DNA of 64,000 nt from Thermofilaceae archaeon (GCA_025057995.1 JANXEW010000006.1:1-64000), one strand, 5' to 3'; shown: positions 1 to 9,353, numbered from the stretch's first letter. The notes: generated by a model not told the origin, from the sequence alone. Made by a program: numbers and translations.

Positions 1-270
1 ACGTTGGTGCTTAACACTCACGAGACCTGGGTTCTCAACAGGCTTGACGACTGGCAGGTAAACATAATGATCGATGGACGCGCGTACGGTCCCGTTATTG
101 CAAGTAGGCTCGCTAAGGCTAGAGTCGTGTCAGGGGCTACGGAGCACACGATCCTTAGCATACCGTTAGGCGAAGCCAAGGTAAGCTTCGTAGATGGAGG
201 GGAGGGGGAGCCTGTCACAGGCTTGCTAACTCTAGATAGGCTCTACGACATCGTGCTTAGAGGTGTTTAA
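1..270 (+). CDS. ABC transporter ATP-binding protein, C-terminal end (partial)
   Basis: The reading frame is open from the first base, so the gene starts outside the window and only about 89 C-terminal residues remain. The opening residues include NTHE, which fits the H-loop (switch histidine) of an ABC ATPase, followed by the usual beta-rich tail. Walker A, signature and Walker B would lie upstream. The next gene is a multi-membrane-span protein that starts at the stop codon, so the two probably form an ABC-2 type exporter or drug/lipid efflux pump. The family assignment rests on the H-loop and this context only. Confidence 0.6.
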   Translation, partial: TLVLNTHETWVLNRLDDWQVNIMIDGRAYGPVIASRLAKARVVSGATEHTILSIPLGEAKVSFVDGGEGEPVTGLLTLDRLYDIVLRGV

Positions 271-271
271 C

Positions 272-1120
272 ATGACTCGATACCTTTTCTATAAGCTTAA
301 AGGTTTGGCGAGCGACAGGAGCGTTTTGTTTTGGAGCGTCGGGTTTATGCTATTCTGGGCGGTGATGTGGGTTTACGTGTTTACTCGAGTTGACGAGCCT
401 CGACCCCCGAGGGAGGTTTTAGAGTACGTTTTCAAGGTTAACGCAGCGCTCGCTTACACTTATCTAGGCGTTCTTTCAATGGGTTCGCTCGCTATTGGTC
501 TCACTCAACACAAGCTTGTATCGTCCAGCGCCGCCGCATTCGCCGTACGCTTTACGAAGTTAAAGCCCTTTAGATACATGTTGGAAGACTTCGTCGCCGC
601 TGTAGTGGCGCTCGTCTACTATGTTTCAGTCACCGTTTCAGCTGTGATCTGTTTGACATACCTGAGGTTTAAGGTCGTCGCTCTACCTGAGAAACCTCTA
701 GAGTTGTTAGCGTACATGTTATTGGCGGGCTTTACCTGGTACTGGCTCAGCTACCTGCTAAGCTTAGTGATGCTCGTACTCCGAAAACCGAGGTCGCAAC
801 CCCTAGGCATGATACCCTTGATAGTAGGGTTCGGTATCTACTCTACACTCTGGCTTGATCCAGGTAGCGTAGTCTACGTTATACCCGTAGCTCCTCTGGC
901 TCCACTTATCGTCAGCGCAGCGTCGGGGGTGAAACCAGTCACGGGAGGTTGGTTCTACGCGCAGCCTTGGCGTGTCTCTGGAGCTAACGTAACCACTATA
1001 GAGCCGCCGTTGGCCCTAGCGGCAACTTGCGCATGGGTTTTTCTACTGGCTCTAACGTCTCTTCTACTCATGAGAAGGGTCAGCGGAGTGCCCGTCGAGG
1101 AAGCGGTACAAACCGGATAA
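272..1120 (+). CDS. ABC-2 type transporter permease
   Basis: This 282-residue protein has about six hydrophobic segments, near residues 20-43, 60-80, 105-130, 145-170, 185-203 and 245-270, with a longer loop before the last one. It probably forms the membrane channel energised by the partial ATPase just upstream. I chose the ATG at 272 because GAGGTG lies about 6 nt ahead of it. A GTG at 263 is in frame but would sit inside that ribosome binding site. The substrate is unknown. The sequence is too variable to assign a subfamily beyond ABC-2-like. Confidence 0.65.
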   Translation: MTRYLFYKLKGLASDRSVLFWSVGFMLFWAVMWVYVFTRVDEPRPPREVLEYVFKVNAALAYTYLGVLSMGSLAIGLTQHKLVSSSAAAFAVRFTKLKPFRYMLEDFVAAVVALVYYVSVTVSAVICLTYLRFKVVALPEKPLELLAYMLLAGFTWYWLSYLLSLVMLVLRKPRSQPLGMIPLIVGFGIYSTLWLDPGSVVYVIPVAPLAPLIVSAASGVKPVTGGWFYAQPWRVSGANVTTIEPPLALAATCAWVFLLALTSLLLMRRVSGVPVEEAVQTG

Positions 1121-1303
1121 TAAACTAAGATAATTTATTTTTCTTATGATTAGCTTTTCTTCCTATAGAATCTGATGAGAGATCGAGGGAGGCTTTACGA
1201 GTACGAAAAATAGGCGGTTAAGAGAGTGCAAAGGCTTTAAAGGTAAATAAGGTGTCGTACAGTGTTTAAACTTCTTCAATGTCTATGGAGCTTAACGTTT
1301 TCT
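1121..1303. terminator. Intergenic region with T-rich terminator
   Basis: This gap separates two convergent genes. A TTTATTTTTCTT stretch about 15-25 nt after the permease stop (around 1135-1145) looks like an archaeal intrinsic terminator. No open frame, tRNA or convincing C/D box pair is visible in the rest. Confidence 0.4.
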
Positions 1304-2494
1304 TTAATAAGCTATAAGCAACCAGAGGCAAACAGCTGCTAGGAGAGAGCTGGCCACGATCTCCATGGTCTTTAGAGTTTTCTCGCTACGCATCTTCTTT
1401 AGGCTTTTTGCTTTAATGCTCAAGAGCGTTACAGCGATGGCTAGCACGGCGAGGGGGCTGACGAATATGAAGTTGTATGCTGCAAGCAACAGGTACCTTT
1501 GCAAAGGGTCTTGTAGCCTGGATAGGACGCCGGCGAACACTATGTAGGGTCCGCTTGAGCAGGGTAGTAGCGTGAAGCTGCAGATTGCGCCTAAACCAGC
1601 TGCTCCCAAGGGTCCAGTGACTCTGTTTAGAGTATCCTCTGTAATAGCTTTCAGCTTCTGTGGAACGGGCGACTTAAACCCTCCCTTGAGGTTCGAAGCT
1701 ATCGAGTAGACGCCGACCGTGAGCCCTACGGCTGAGAGGACCTTGATAAAGTACGAGGGGAGGTTGGCGGTGATCAAAATCAAACCGGTGCCGAGGAGGT
1801 AGTAGCAAGCGAAGACTGAGGCTAGGAAAGCGGCCGCAGATAAAACCATCTTCCGAGCGCCGCCTAAGACGAGGATCATCATTAGAAGCGCCGTATAAAC
1901 TGCGAACGTGCAAGGGTTTACGCTGTCGGCAGCAGCTAGGGGGATTAACAAGGCTACGACTTCAGTTAAACTCATCCCCCTTTCCGGTAAAGCAAGTCCG
2001 GAGCCTTTCAACCTATTGTCAACTATCGACTGTACGCTTGAGACTACCGTATCGTTGGTGACTTCGAATACTCCCTTGCTCGACCACACTCTTAATCCTC
2101 TAGATCTGGAAGCTTGATCTACTATCTGTTTTAATCTACTGGCGTTACATAGCCCGACTACAACCCCTCTAACTTCCCCATCCAATACGATCGCGAGGGT
2201 CGGCACGAAGTAACCCCCCTCTACATCGCGAAGGTTGAGGTTGTCGTAAAGGCTCGTGAACTCTCGCACGTTAGATTGGTTCTCCATCAGTTCAACGTAT
2301 AAGAAGCGTATTACGCCTTCACTTTGTAACTGTTCAAGCGTCCTCTTCTGTTCTGCGCAAGCCTTGCAGAGGCTTTCCCCGTACTCGATTACTACCACTT
2401 GGTTGAGTTGAGCTACCCCCGTGGCTAGTACCATGATGAATAGAGTTGTCGCAACGAGCATAAGGCTTCGAGACAGCATCAGAAGGTTCCCCAT
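1304..2494 (-). CDS. Thioredoxin-like / CcdA (DsbD-like) fusion membrane protein
   Basis: The 396-residue protein starts with a hydrophobic signal or anchor (residues 8-28). A thioredoxin-like domain follows with C43-K-A-C46. After a linker comes a CcdA/DsbD-type membrane domain from about residue 180, with the paired motifs NPCTF and LLPCSSGPY that carry the electron-shuttling cysteines, and about six transmembrane helices. Family knowledge suggests it passes reducing power across the membrane to extracytoplasmic thioredoxin-like partners. The order (sensor thioredoxin then CcdA core) resembles a shortened DsbD. A second membrane-anchored thioredoxin with a similar CxxC domain lies at 17706-18791 and is a plausible client. 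Confidence 0.8.
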   Translation of the reverse strand: MGNLLMLSRSLMLVATTLFIMVLATGVAQLNQVVVIEYGESLCKACAEQKRTLEQLQSEGVIRFLYVELMENQSNVREFTSLYDNLNLRDVEGGYFVPTLAIVLDGEVRGVVVGLCNASRLKQIVDQASRSRGLRVWSSKGVFEVTNDTVVSSVQSIVDNRLKGSGLALPERGMSLTEVVALLIPLAAADSVNPCTFAVYTALLMMILVLGGARKMVLSAAAFLASVFACYYLLGTGLILITANLPSYFIKVLSAVGLTVGVYSIASNLKGGFKSPVPQKLKAITEDTLNRVTGPLGAAGLGAICSFTLLPCSSGPYIVFAGVLSRLQDPLQRYLLLAAYNFIFVSPLAVLAIAVTLLSIKAKSLKKMRSEKTLKTMEIVASSLLAAVCLWLLIAY

Positions 2495-2714
2495 GACACA
2501 GGTATATCAAGTTTTTCGATCCGATGGGGGAAAGGCAAGCGGTTAGTCAACTGTTCCCTAAAGAGGAAACGTTTCGGTATATTGACCCTTGTTAATGGAC
2601 TAGCGCGACAGACGGTTGCCCACTGGGCTAAACTTTACGTGACACAGACGTTAGTAGCACGGGGTTGGAAAACTTTAGCGTGAACTTCTTTAAGGGCTCT
2701 TCGACCATCAACCA

Positions 2715-5700
2715 ATGAAGCTGTTACTCGTCTTACTACTGCTTTTCCCTCTCGTAGCCCAGGCTAAGCCGACGTACGTCAGCCAGAACTTCGAGGTTTA
2801 CGACCGTTCAGGCGCTGGGGTAGCATACGCTCAAACCGTCTCAAGAGCCTTTGAAGAAATACTCTCCTTACTCTCGTCGAGGGGGGTTTCCTTAGCTTCC
2901 CCTTGTTCTAGCTCACGATACGTTGTGAACGTAGTTGAATTCAGAGGACAGGAGAAAGGTTACACGCGAAGCCAGTATATGGCTGACAGAGACGGTCGAG
3001 TTGTTTCAAGCTGCGTGTTGTGGATAAACGTTTCAAAAGGTTTGAGTGAAGTTTTGCTAAAACGCGTAGCTAGCCATGAGCTATTGCACGTTGCACAAGC
3101 GCACTACATAAGGTACATCACCATAGTTAACGCGTACCCATGGTACGTGGAAGCTTCAGCTGAAGGGATGACGAGCAGTCTCTTGAGTTCATGCTCATGG
3201 GAGGGCCAGTACTTCCAGTACACATTGTACAGTTACAACCCTTACTCGTTCTCAGGCTCAGATCAACGCTGCTACGCGTTGAGCGCCTTCTACCACTGGA
3301 TCTTGTCCACAGGTTACGCTACGATGCCGGAAGCTTTGAGCAACTCATTCTCTGGAGACGTAGTTGAGCAGCCTTGGGTGAACTCAGCGTACGTCAGCTT
3401 CCTCCTCTCCCTAGCCAAGGGTATGATCGCGTGCGGGACTAGTTATCAACCACAGTTCACTAAAGTCTACCTACCCAGAGGCTCTTGGAGCGCTCAAGTG
3501 ACTTTAAACGGGTTGAGCGCCGTATACTACAGGATCGAGTTACCTTCACCGGGTCCAGTCATAATCCAAGCCCCTAGAGACTTGGAAAGTAACTTAGCCC
3601 TCAACCAGCCTTTCACGACCTCCAATACTACGCTCCTCTTCGCGCTAGTCAACCCATCTCTAGCCACTAGGGTAGCTGATGTTACAGTAAGTTTCGAGCC
3701 GCCGCTGGAGGCTAGGATTGTAAGCGGGCTTTACGACGCTTGGAATCGAACCCTTACCCTCAAAATCTACGTGACCTACTCGGGTCAACCGGTCACTGGA
3801 ACTATCTTTGTAAGCGGTCTACCAGCCGCCGCTTACCAAGGCTATGCGGTGGTCACTTTCAAGGAGATTGTATGGGAGGACTATAGCATCGAAGTATCCT
3901 ATGCTGAGAAAAGGACGACAGTCTCGGTTAACTTGAGGAAGCCTTCAGTCGATATTGAAACTGAAACCCCCCTCTACATATCGAGAAACAGTAGCGGTGA
4001 AATCGTAGTTAGACTACGAAACAACGGCAATGTAAACGTAAAGACTGAAGTCTCCCTCTCCCCGAGTGCCTACATCAACTCTACAATAGTTCAGGTAGAA
4101 GCTAAACCGGGTGAAACTAAGGTGAACTTGCCCTTCAAGGTTACTCAAACACCGCAACGGTCAAGCACGTCGCTACTAGCTTGCTTCGGAGTCAACGAGT
4201 GTACGCAAGTACCTATAGAAACCGTACCAGTCAATATCACTTTAGTTAAAGCTACCTACGATTCAACATCTAACACGACTTACGTTGAAGCCGTCGCGTA
4301 TCCACTCCCGCAAACTTTGAAGACAGAGATAAGAGGGTTAAAGGGTTCGGCCTCCTTCAGGAAATCCACTTACACGATCGGTACAGTCCACGTATCCTTT
4401 CCTCCACCTAAGGCATCGTTGACTGCTCAACCTCTGGTAGTAGCCCCTTCATGGGTCCTACTCGCCGTCAACGTCAGCTTCACAAACTCTAGCTCATGTC
4501 CAGCACACCCTTTAAACTTCAAGGTAAACGTGAACGTTAATGAGACACGCTTAGGTGTACTCGAGTTCCCGTGTGGGGGTGAAGCATCGATCTCATCAAC
4601 TCTAAACGCCTCCTATAACAAGGATAGACCGATTCTAGCCTTACAGGGAAACAACGTAGGGTCATTTTTCGTCAATGTCCCGTTGCCGGAGCTAAATACT
4701 TCAGTCCTCGAGTGGGTGATCACCGACTCGGGCAGCGTAGTTAAAGCGAAACTTGAAGTGCGAGGTTCATGCAGGTACTTGCTGCTTGGACGAGTAGTTT
4801 CCAACGAGAGCATAGAGATACAGAGAGAACTAACCGCAGGTGAAATGCAGCTGGTAATCGACGCTGGGTTCAGAAACCTAACATTACCGATGCCTAACGT
4901 CAAGTTAGAGTTGTACATACCGAGGATCAACTTGTCTAACCAACCTGTCAGAGGACGGTTGAAGTTGAAGACCGTAGCTGAGGTTAACGCATACGTCGAA
5001 ATACGACTCAACGGGGAAGTTCTAGAGCGCGTTCACCTCCTCAAGAAAGCTGGAGAAGAAGCTGACGTCCCCCTAACCATACGACCTGAGAAGCTTGGAC
5101 AACACAACCTCACAGCACGAGCATGGTTCGCTTCCAGCGAAAACGTGTTCTTGTACGTAGATTTCAACGAGCTGAAAGTTCAAGCCCCCCAACTAGTTCT
5201 CGCCAGTAGAGAAGGTGATGTAAAGGTAACTCTCTCAGTTAACCCTCCTCTACCACTGCCGATAAACGTCTCCTTGATAGGTTGCGGACAGTCTCTTCGT
5301 AAGGAAGTTGAAGCCAACTCAACCATCACCTTAAGGTTTGACGAGGCGTGCACCTTAGAAGTTAAGGCAGAGTTCCTCAACTACACCTCTGTAGCGAAAG
5401 TCCAGTGGGATAAACTGGTTATAGGCTTCGACCATTTGCTTGGTTTAAGAGAAGGGACCCCCATCGTGTCCAACGGGACGCTGAAGCTGCTAGTAAGACT
5501 TTCTAATGGAACTAGGGTCTCTGCACGTTTAACAGTGAACGGTGAACAATTCTACGACGCTTCAAAACCCGGCTTCCACAACGTTAGAGTAAGCGCGGAG
5601 TATCTAGGTTGCGTAAACGAGACGTCGATCTCCTTCTACTCTGTACCCGAGAGACTATATTTGGAAGCTACGGAGCTGGTTGTAAAACTGAATAAATCAG

Positions 5701-6011
5701 GCTACTTGACCAACGTGCTAGATGCATCCATCGTAGACGGGCGGTGGCTTGAAATACAAAAGTTCCTTGAAACATATAATACTGCTGTTTCAAGAACAGC
5801 TTTCTACGATCCTGTCGCCTACATAGCAGCACGCTTAGCTGAGAAGTGGGCAAACGAAGGTGATTCAACAGCTCTCAACCTAGCTATAACCATGCTAAAC
5901 TACGAGCTACTGATTTACCTTTCAGTCATAGCTATCACAGCTATCTTTATACTTAGAAAACGAGCTGTCGATAAACAAGTTAGACGTACGACTTCTCCTG
6001 AAGAAAACTAA
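2715..6011 (+). CDS. Giant surface-anchored protein with HExxH metalloprotease-like domain
   Basis: This 1098-residue protein has a classic signal peptide (residues 1-17, cleavage near AQA) and a C-terminal helix near residues 1068-1086 followed by basic residues. It is therefore probably secreted and held in the membrane by its tail. Residues 120-125 read SHELLH, a zinc-binding HExxH. E146 or E150 in the following WYVEASAEG segment is a good third ligand, as in gluzincin peptidases. The remaining ~850 residues are rich in Asn-x-Ser/Thr sequons and beta-strand patterns typical of stacked Ig-like or S-layer domains. A TTTAAG element lies ahead of the ATG. The exact peptidase family is not recognised, and it may act on surface glycoproteins. 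Confidence 0.7.
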   Translation: MKLLLVLLLLFPLVAQAKPTYVSQNFEVYDRSGAGVAYAQTVSRAFEEILSLLSSRGVSLASPCSSSRYVVNVVEFRGQEKGYTRSQYMADRDGRVVSSCVLWINVSKGLSEVLLKRVASHELLHVAQAHYIRYITIVNAYPWYVEASAEGMTSSLLSSCSWEGQYFQYTLYSYNPYSFSGSDQRCYALSAFYHWILSTGYATMPEALSNSFSGDVVEQPWVNSAYVSFLLSLAKGMIACGTSYQPQFTKVYLPRGSWSAQVTLNGLSAVYYRIELPSPGPVIIQAPRDLESNLALNQPFTTSNTTLLFALVNPSLATRVADVTVSFEPPLEARIVSGLYDAWNRTLTLKIYVTYSGQPVTGTIFVSGLPAAAYQGYAVVTFKEIVWEDYSIEVSYAEKRTTVSVNLRKPSVDIETETPLYISRNSSGEIVVRLRNNGNVNVKTEVSLSPSAYINSTIVQVEAKPGETKVNLPFKVTQTPQRSSTSLLACFGVNECTQVPIETVPVNITLVKATYDSTSNTTYVEAVAYPLPQTLKTEIRGLKGSASFRKSTYTIGTVHVSFPPPKASLTAQPLVVAPSWVLLAVNVSFTNSSSCPAHPLNFKVNVNVNETRLGVLEFPCGGEASISSTLNASYNKDRPILALQGNNVGSFFVNVPLPELNTSVLEWVITDSGSVVKAKLEVRGSCRYLLLGRVVSNESIEIQRELTAGEMQLVIDAGFRNLTLPMPNVKLELYIPRINLSNQPVRGRLKLKTVAEVNAYVEIRLNGEVLERVHLLKKAGEEADVPLTIRPEKLGQHNLTARAWFASSENVFLYVDFNELKVQAPQLVLASREGDVKVTLSVNPPLPLPINVSLIGCGQSLRKEVEANSTITLRFDEACTLEVKAEFLNYTSVAKVQWDKLVIGFDHLLGLREGTPIVSNGTLKLLVRLSNGTRVSARLTVNGEQFYDASKPGFHNVRVSAEYLGCVNETSISFYSVPERLYLEATELVVKLNKSGYLTNVLDASIVDGRWLEIQKFLETYNTAVSRTAFYDPVAYIAARLAEKWANEGDSTALNLAITMLNYELLIYLSVIAITAIFILRKRAVDKQVRRTTSPEEN

Positions 6012-6068
6012 CGTAAAAAAAGGCTTCAACTGTAAATTTAGAGGCGAATGTTGTTCTATTAAAAAGTG

Positions 6069-6226
6069 GCCGGACGAGGATATGCAAGCTTGAAGGCGCA
6101 TGCGGTGTAACACCGTTCTCCCACGGATTTATTGGTCCTTGAGCCTTAGCCCAGGGACCAATTTTATCCGCGAGACCTCGGCGGAACACCCTCGAGGCCT
6201 TCGCGCTTGCTCTATCCCCGTCCGGC
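6069..6226 (-). ncRNA. Putative structured RNA, four-armed, 158 nt
   Basis: The ends pair as GCCGGACG (6069-6076) with CGTCCGGC (6219-6226). The same rod continues through GGATA/TATCC (6078-6082 with 6213-6217), GCAAGC/GCTTGC (6084-6089 with 6205-6210) and GAAGGC/GCCTTC (6092-6097 with 6197-6202). Three hairpins lie inside: 6103-6115 (CGGTG/CACCG), a long one at 6122-6172 (CACGGAT/ATCCGCG plus ATTGGTCC/GGACCAAT) and 6176-6197 (CCTCG/CGAGG). The minus strand is favoured because a TTTTT run follows its 3' end at 6065-6061. It lies between two convergent genes. It lacks a T-loop consensus and recognisable SRP or RNase P motifs, so the family is unknown. It could also be an elaborate terminator or the relic of an inverted-repeat element. 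Confidence 0.45.
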
Positions 6227-6298
6227 ATGTAAGTATTTGAAAACATGGTAAAAGTGCTTTATTATGAATGTTGAAAGTTTCGGAAATGTTAAATATTT

Positions 6299-7504
6299 TC
6301 AATATTTACCCTGTATTGACTGAAGTTTCTTAATCTTAAGGAAGGGGAGAAGAGCAACCATCCTAAGAGTCGCAGAAAGGGCAAACCCGTACCTAATCCC
6401 CTCCCATCCTTTCATTGCGATTAACTTGTCAGCTACAAACCCTCCAACAGCAGAACCTAGTGAGGCGGAGACACCTTGAAAAAGGTTCAAGTATGAGAGG
6501 TAACTAGCCTTCAACTCTGGGTCTGCTGTCTCCATTGCGTAAAGCGGTATCGCCACAGAACCTATCGCTACGAAAGGTCCGGAGAGTGCCTGCCATACGA
6601 AGATGGGGAGGGGGTCGTGAGCGAGCATGTACACTGTAGGGAACATTACGAGACCGGCTCTGCTGAAGACTATCAATGTTTTCAAGTTGCTGCCGTTGAT
6701 CCGCTTAGCTAAAGCGTACTGTGAAATCATTGTCGTCGAAGAAGAAAGGATGTTCAGGAGCGCTAGATCTGATATTTTCATTAAGAAAACATAGCTCTGG
6801 GCTAGAGGGAACAAGGGCCAAGCTACGGCCATAGCGAACGAGTAAGCTGAGTTTGCTGCGACAAATGTTGTGAAGGTTTTATCTTTGAAAACCTTGCTGG
6901 TCGCTAATAAACTTAATTGTGTCGTCTGCCTCCTAATCCTCCGCTCGATGCTTAGCATTGAGATCCAAGTGAAGGATGCAGCTAGACTAATCAACCCTGA
7001 GATGATGAAAATGAATCTAAGTGTTTCTAAGTTAGGGTTCCAAGAAAAGGTGAGAGCGAAAACGGGTAACGCCACAAGCTGCGCTGCGAAATTTACGTTA
7101 CTTAAAATACTTCCTCTTTCATCGCTACCGAAGATCTCGGCTATTAAAGCCGTGAGAGCCAGCCCAGCAACGCCTACAGCAAGCGCTCTAGCAGTGATCA
7201 ATCCAACAAGAGCATACGGGTTCAACGTAAGTGGTATGACAAGCCACAATAAAGAGGCTGCAATAGAAGTAGCGAGGAGAAGAGTAACGTGTCTACGTGT
7301 CCTATCCAGCCAAGAGCCTGCGAAAACTTGCGTGATGGTAGGTAGAGAGTTGACCGAGAGTTGAAGTAACCCTTGTAGAGCGCCTGATCCGCTCAAGGAC
7401 GCAAAATAGTAACCTATGTATGGTGCTGAAAGGTTGTCAGCCAGAGAAGCTAGAGATTGACGTATATACAAGATCTTCCGTTCTCTGTTGTTTCTGCTGT
7501 TCAC
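6299..7504 (-). CDS. MFS transporter
   Basis: This 401-residue protein has about 12 hydrophobic helices in two halves. The conserved loop after helix 2, GSWLDRTRRH, matches the major facilitator G-x-x-x-D-R-x-x-R-R signature. The GTG at 7504 gives a normal N-terminal cytoplasmic tail. It is monocistronic, convergent with the large surface protein and divergent from the gene at 7598. The substrate cannot be predicted. A drug or sugar efflux role is possible. Confidence 0.8.
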   Translation of the reverse strand: MNSRNNRERKILYIRQSLASLADNLSAPYIGYYFASLSGSGALQGLLQLSVNSLPTITQVFAGSWLDRTRRHVTLLLATSIAASLLWLVIPLTLNPYALVGLITARALAVGVAGLALTALIAEIFGSDERGSILSNVNFAAQLVALPVFALTFSWNPNLETLRFIFIISGLISLAASFTWISMLSIERRIRRQTTQLSLLATSKVFKDKTFTTFVAANSAYSFAMAVAWPLFPLAQSYVFLMKISDLALLNILSSSTTMISQYALAKRINGSNLKTLIVFSRAGLVMFPTVYMLAHDPLPIFVWQALSGPFVAIGSVAIPLYAMETADPELKASYLSYLNLFQGVSASLGSAVGGFVADKLIAMKGWEGIRYGFALSATLRMVALLPFLKIKKLQSIQGKY

Positions 7505-7568
7505 GTAGCTTGCTCGATGAAGCCTTCCTGAAAAGCTTAACCTCTTTTACGTTACGAGATCCGATAAA

Positions 7569-7576
7569 TTATATTA
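7569..7576 (+). promoter_or_regulatory. TATA box for the 7598 gene
   Basis: TTATATTA is centred 26 bp upstream of the ATG at 7598, the spacing expected for a leaderless archaeal transcript. Confidence 0.6.
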
Positions 7577-7597
7577 ACTCACCTTCCACCTAGGCAT

Positions 7598-8230
7598 ATG
7601 AGTTACGTTCATGGATTCTTCAGGATGTTTACTGGTATACTGAGTGATTACAAGCGTAAGGGTTGGATTGATCCCAGCTGGCTTGGCGACTGGACTATGA
7701 CCTCGAGGAAAGGTTTGCATCCGATTTTGCAGGGTTTAGCTGCGGAAGTCGCCGTGGAAATGGGTTTTCACCCTTTCATGGAGGAAAGGTGGGAGCTTAG
7801 TATCGGGAAGACAAGGAGGCGTGCAACTTTCGACTTGACGTTGAGAGGTGAGAATAGGCCGACGATCGTTGTGGAGATAGACACGATTGATTCAGTGGGT
7901 TACGCTTCAAACGATCGCTACGTGCCTAAGTACGTTAAGAATAATGAGGAAATATTTAAGAATAAATTAGTCAAACCAGTACTTTTGAAAATTTTGGTTG
8001 CACAGTATCCTCAAGTAGATGAACTTTTACACGTGTTAGTGCTACCCCTCTACGTTAGTAAGCCTGCGCCTTGGCGTAGACTGGATTCTAGAAACGCATA
8101 CTCGACATACCAACCGCGTTATCTAGCTGAATGTAGGGATTCGCCTAAACCCTACAACCTCTTGATCCTCAACGAGGAAAAGACGGAACTTTATATAAAC
8201 GGCAACTTTGTATCTAGAGAAAGTTGGTGA
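7598..8230 (+). CDS. Uncharacterised protein, possible PD-(D/E)XK nuclease fold
   Basis: This 210-residue soluble protein has no family I can name with confidence. A helix with E50 and E54 (LAAEVAVEMG) is followed by a beta strand with D79 (TFDLTL) and then a strand with E93 and D95 (TIVVEIDT). Helix-E, D, E-x-D is the spacing of the restriction-endonuclease-like core, although the usual E-x-K lysine is replaced by D95. The transcript should be leaderless. No methylase, helicase or toxin partner is adjacent. Base composition is like its neighbours. A nuclease role is inference only. Confidence 0.45.
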   Translation: MSYVHGFFRMFTGILSDYKRKGWIDPSWLGDWTMTSRKGLHPILQGLAAEVAVEMGFHPFMEERWELSIGKTRRRATFDLTLRGENRPTIVVEIDTIDSVGYASNDRYVPKYVKNNEEIFKNKLVKPVLLKILVAQYPQVDELLHVLVLPLYVSKPAPWRRLDSRNAYSTYQPRYLAECRDSPKPYNLLILNEEKTELYINGNFVSRESW

Positions 8231-8711
8231 ACCTAAGCCCGTGAGGAATCTTGAAGTAAGGTTGCCGATAAAAACTAAACAGGTTCAGATGCCTTCTTAG
8301 TTTACCCTTTACGCGTTAGCTCCCCCATAAAACAAGCACGGATCCGCGTCTCTATAAATTCCCCGGGTAAATCTAGCATCAAGATCACCTGATTTTTCCA
8401 ACAACCTTGGAAGCAACTGTTTACGTAAGGCGGAGTTGCTGCCGTCGTGCTCAGTAAAGTAGCGCCAGCGTCACGTAACTTACGATGCCCTCACCAAAAG
8501 CTCCCGTACTCCCTTGAAGTCGACTAGATTCGTATGAGCGACCCTTTCAACTTAATCAAAATGCGATTCCGAATCTTGCAGCTTGCTTAGGCTCTTCAGC
8601 CAAAGACCTTCCGTGTGCTCTACTTCAGGTATCATGTACTTAAAGACTATAAGTCTTTCAAGGGTCAACCTCTTCCCAACGCAACCTATAGGACCCTTGT
8701 TGTCTCACTAG
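8231..8711. other. Long intergenic region, no intact gene
   Basis: No intact gene is visible. On the minus strand from 8704 to 8480 one frame reads as two coding-like stretches of about 50 and 23 residues, separated by a single TAA at about position 8555. This may be the relic of a decayed gene. No start with a ribosome binding site supports it, and the encoded family is not recognisable. Confidence 0.25.
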
Positions 8712-9353
8712 TCACGTGTTATCCTCAGGCGTTAAACAACGGAAAATCTTGTCGAGTAGAAGTGCCAGAGCTAGATAAATGATAGTAACCGTTATGAGAG
8801 GTGTCCACGTATCAAAGTAGAGCGACACGTATGTCCTAGCAGCGGATAAAAGCTCGTAAACCCCTACGAGACCGGCTAACGTTGAGATTTGGATTACGTA
8901 GATGGCTTCATTCGTAATGACGGGCGTCATACGTCTAAGCAGGCGGGGTAAAACCACGTATCGGATTTCCTGAAGCTTACTCATCCCGAGGCTTCGAGCC
9001 GCTAAGATCTCGCCAGCTATGGAAGCTAGAACGCCCGTTTTCACGTACTCTGATATGTAAGCTGAAGAGCACATCGCTATAGCTACCGCTGATGCTGTAA
9101 AGGCGTTCAACGTTAAACCTAGCTCCGGCAAACCGTACACGAACGCAAAGATTAGAGCTAGGAGGGGGAAGCCTCGCAGAACATCTGCTACCGCGTCGAG
9201 AAGTCTTGAGAAAAGTGATCGGGTGTACGCTCTAGCCAACCCAAGCGCGAAGCCTAAGCAAACAGCCGGTGGCAGTGATAAGGTTAGGAGAGCGACTGTG
9301 TTAAAGAAACCTCTAGAGACGAGCCAGATCAGATGTTCAAAAGGCGTCAACAC
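8712..9353 (-). CDS. Polar amino-acid ABC transporter permease (second subunit)
   Basis: This 213-residue HisM/GlnP-type permease has about five helices. It carries the EAA loop (GEILAARSLGMSK, near residues 114-126) that docks on the ATPase. It is the last gene of a four-gene operon and overlaps the ATPase gene by 17 nt. With the permease at 10104-10787 it would form a heterodimeric channel. The start is a GTG within the end of the ATPase gene. Substrates in this family are glutamine, glutamate, arginine, histidine or cystine; which one cannot be told. Confidence 0.85.
   Translation of the reverse strand: MLTPFEHLIWLVSRGFFNTVALLTLSLPPAVCLGFALGLARAYTRSLFSRLLDAVADVLRGFPLLALIFAFVYGLPELGLTLNAFTASAVAIAMCSSAYISEYVKTGVLASIAGEILAARSLGMSKLQEIRYVVLPRLLRRMTPVITNEAIYVIQISTLAGLVGVYELLSAARTYVSLYFDTWTPLITVTIIYLALALLLDKIFRCLTPEDNT

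Noticed and set aside
1121-1303. C/D box small RNA
   Set aside because: A box C-like CTGATGA is present, but no matching box D or internal C'/D' pair follows.
6069-6226. tRNA gene with an intron
   Set aside because: The acceptor-like 7-8 bp stem matches, but there is no T-loop consensus, no anticodon arm and the pairing rod is far too long.
6870-7364. 164-codon plus-strand ORF inside the MFS gene
   Set aside because: It is the antisense shadow of a conserved 12-helix carrier.
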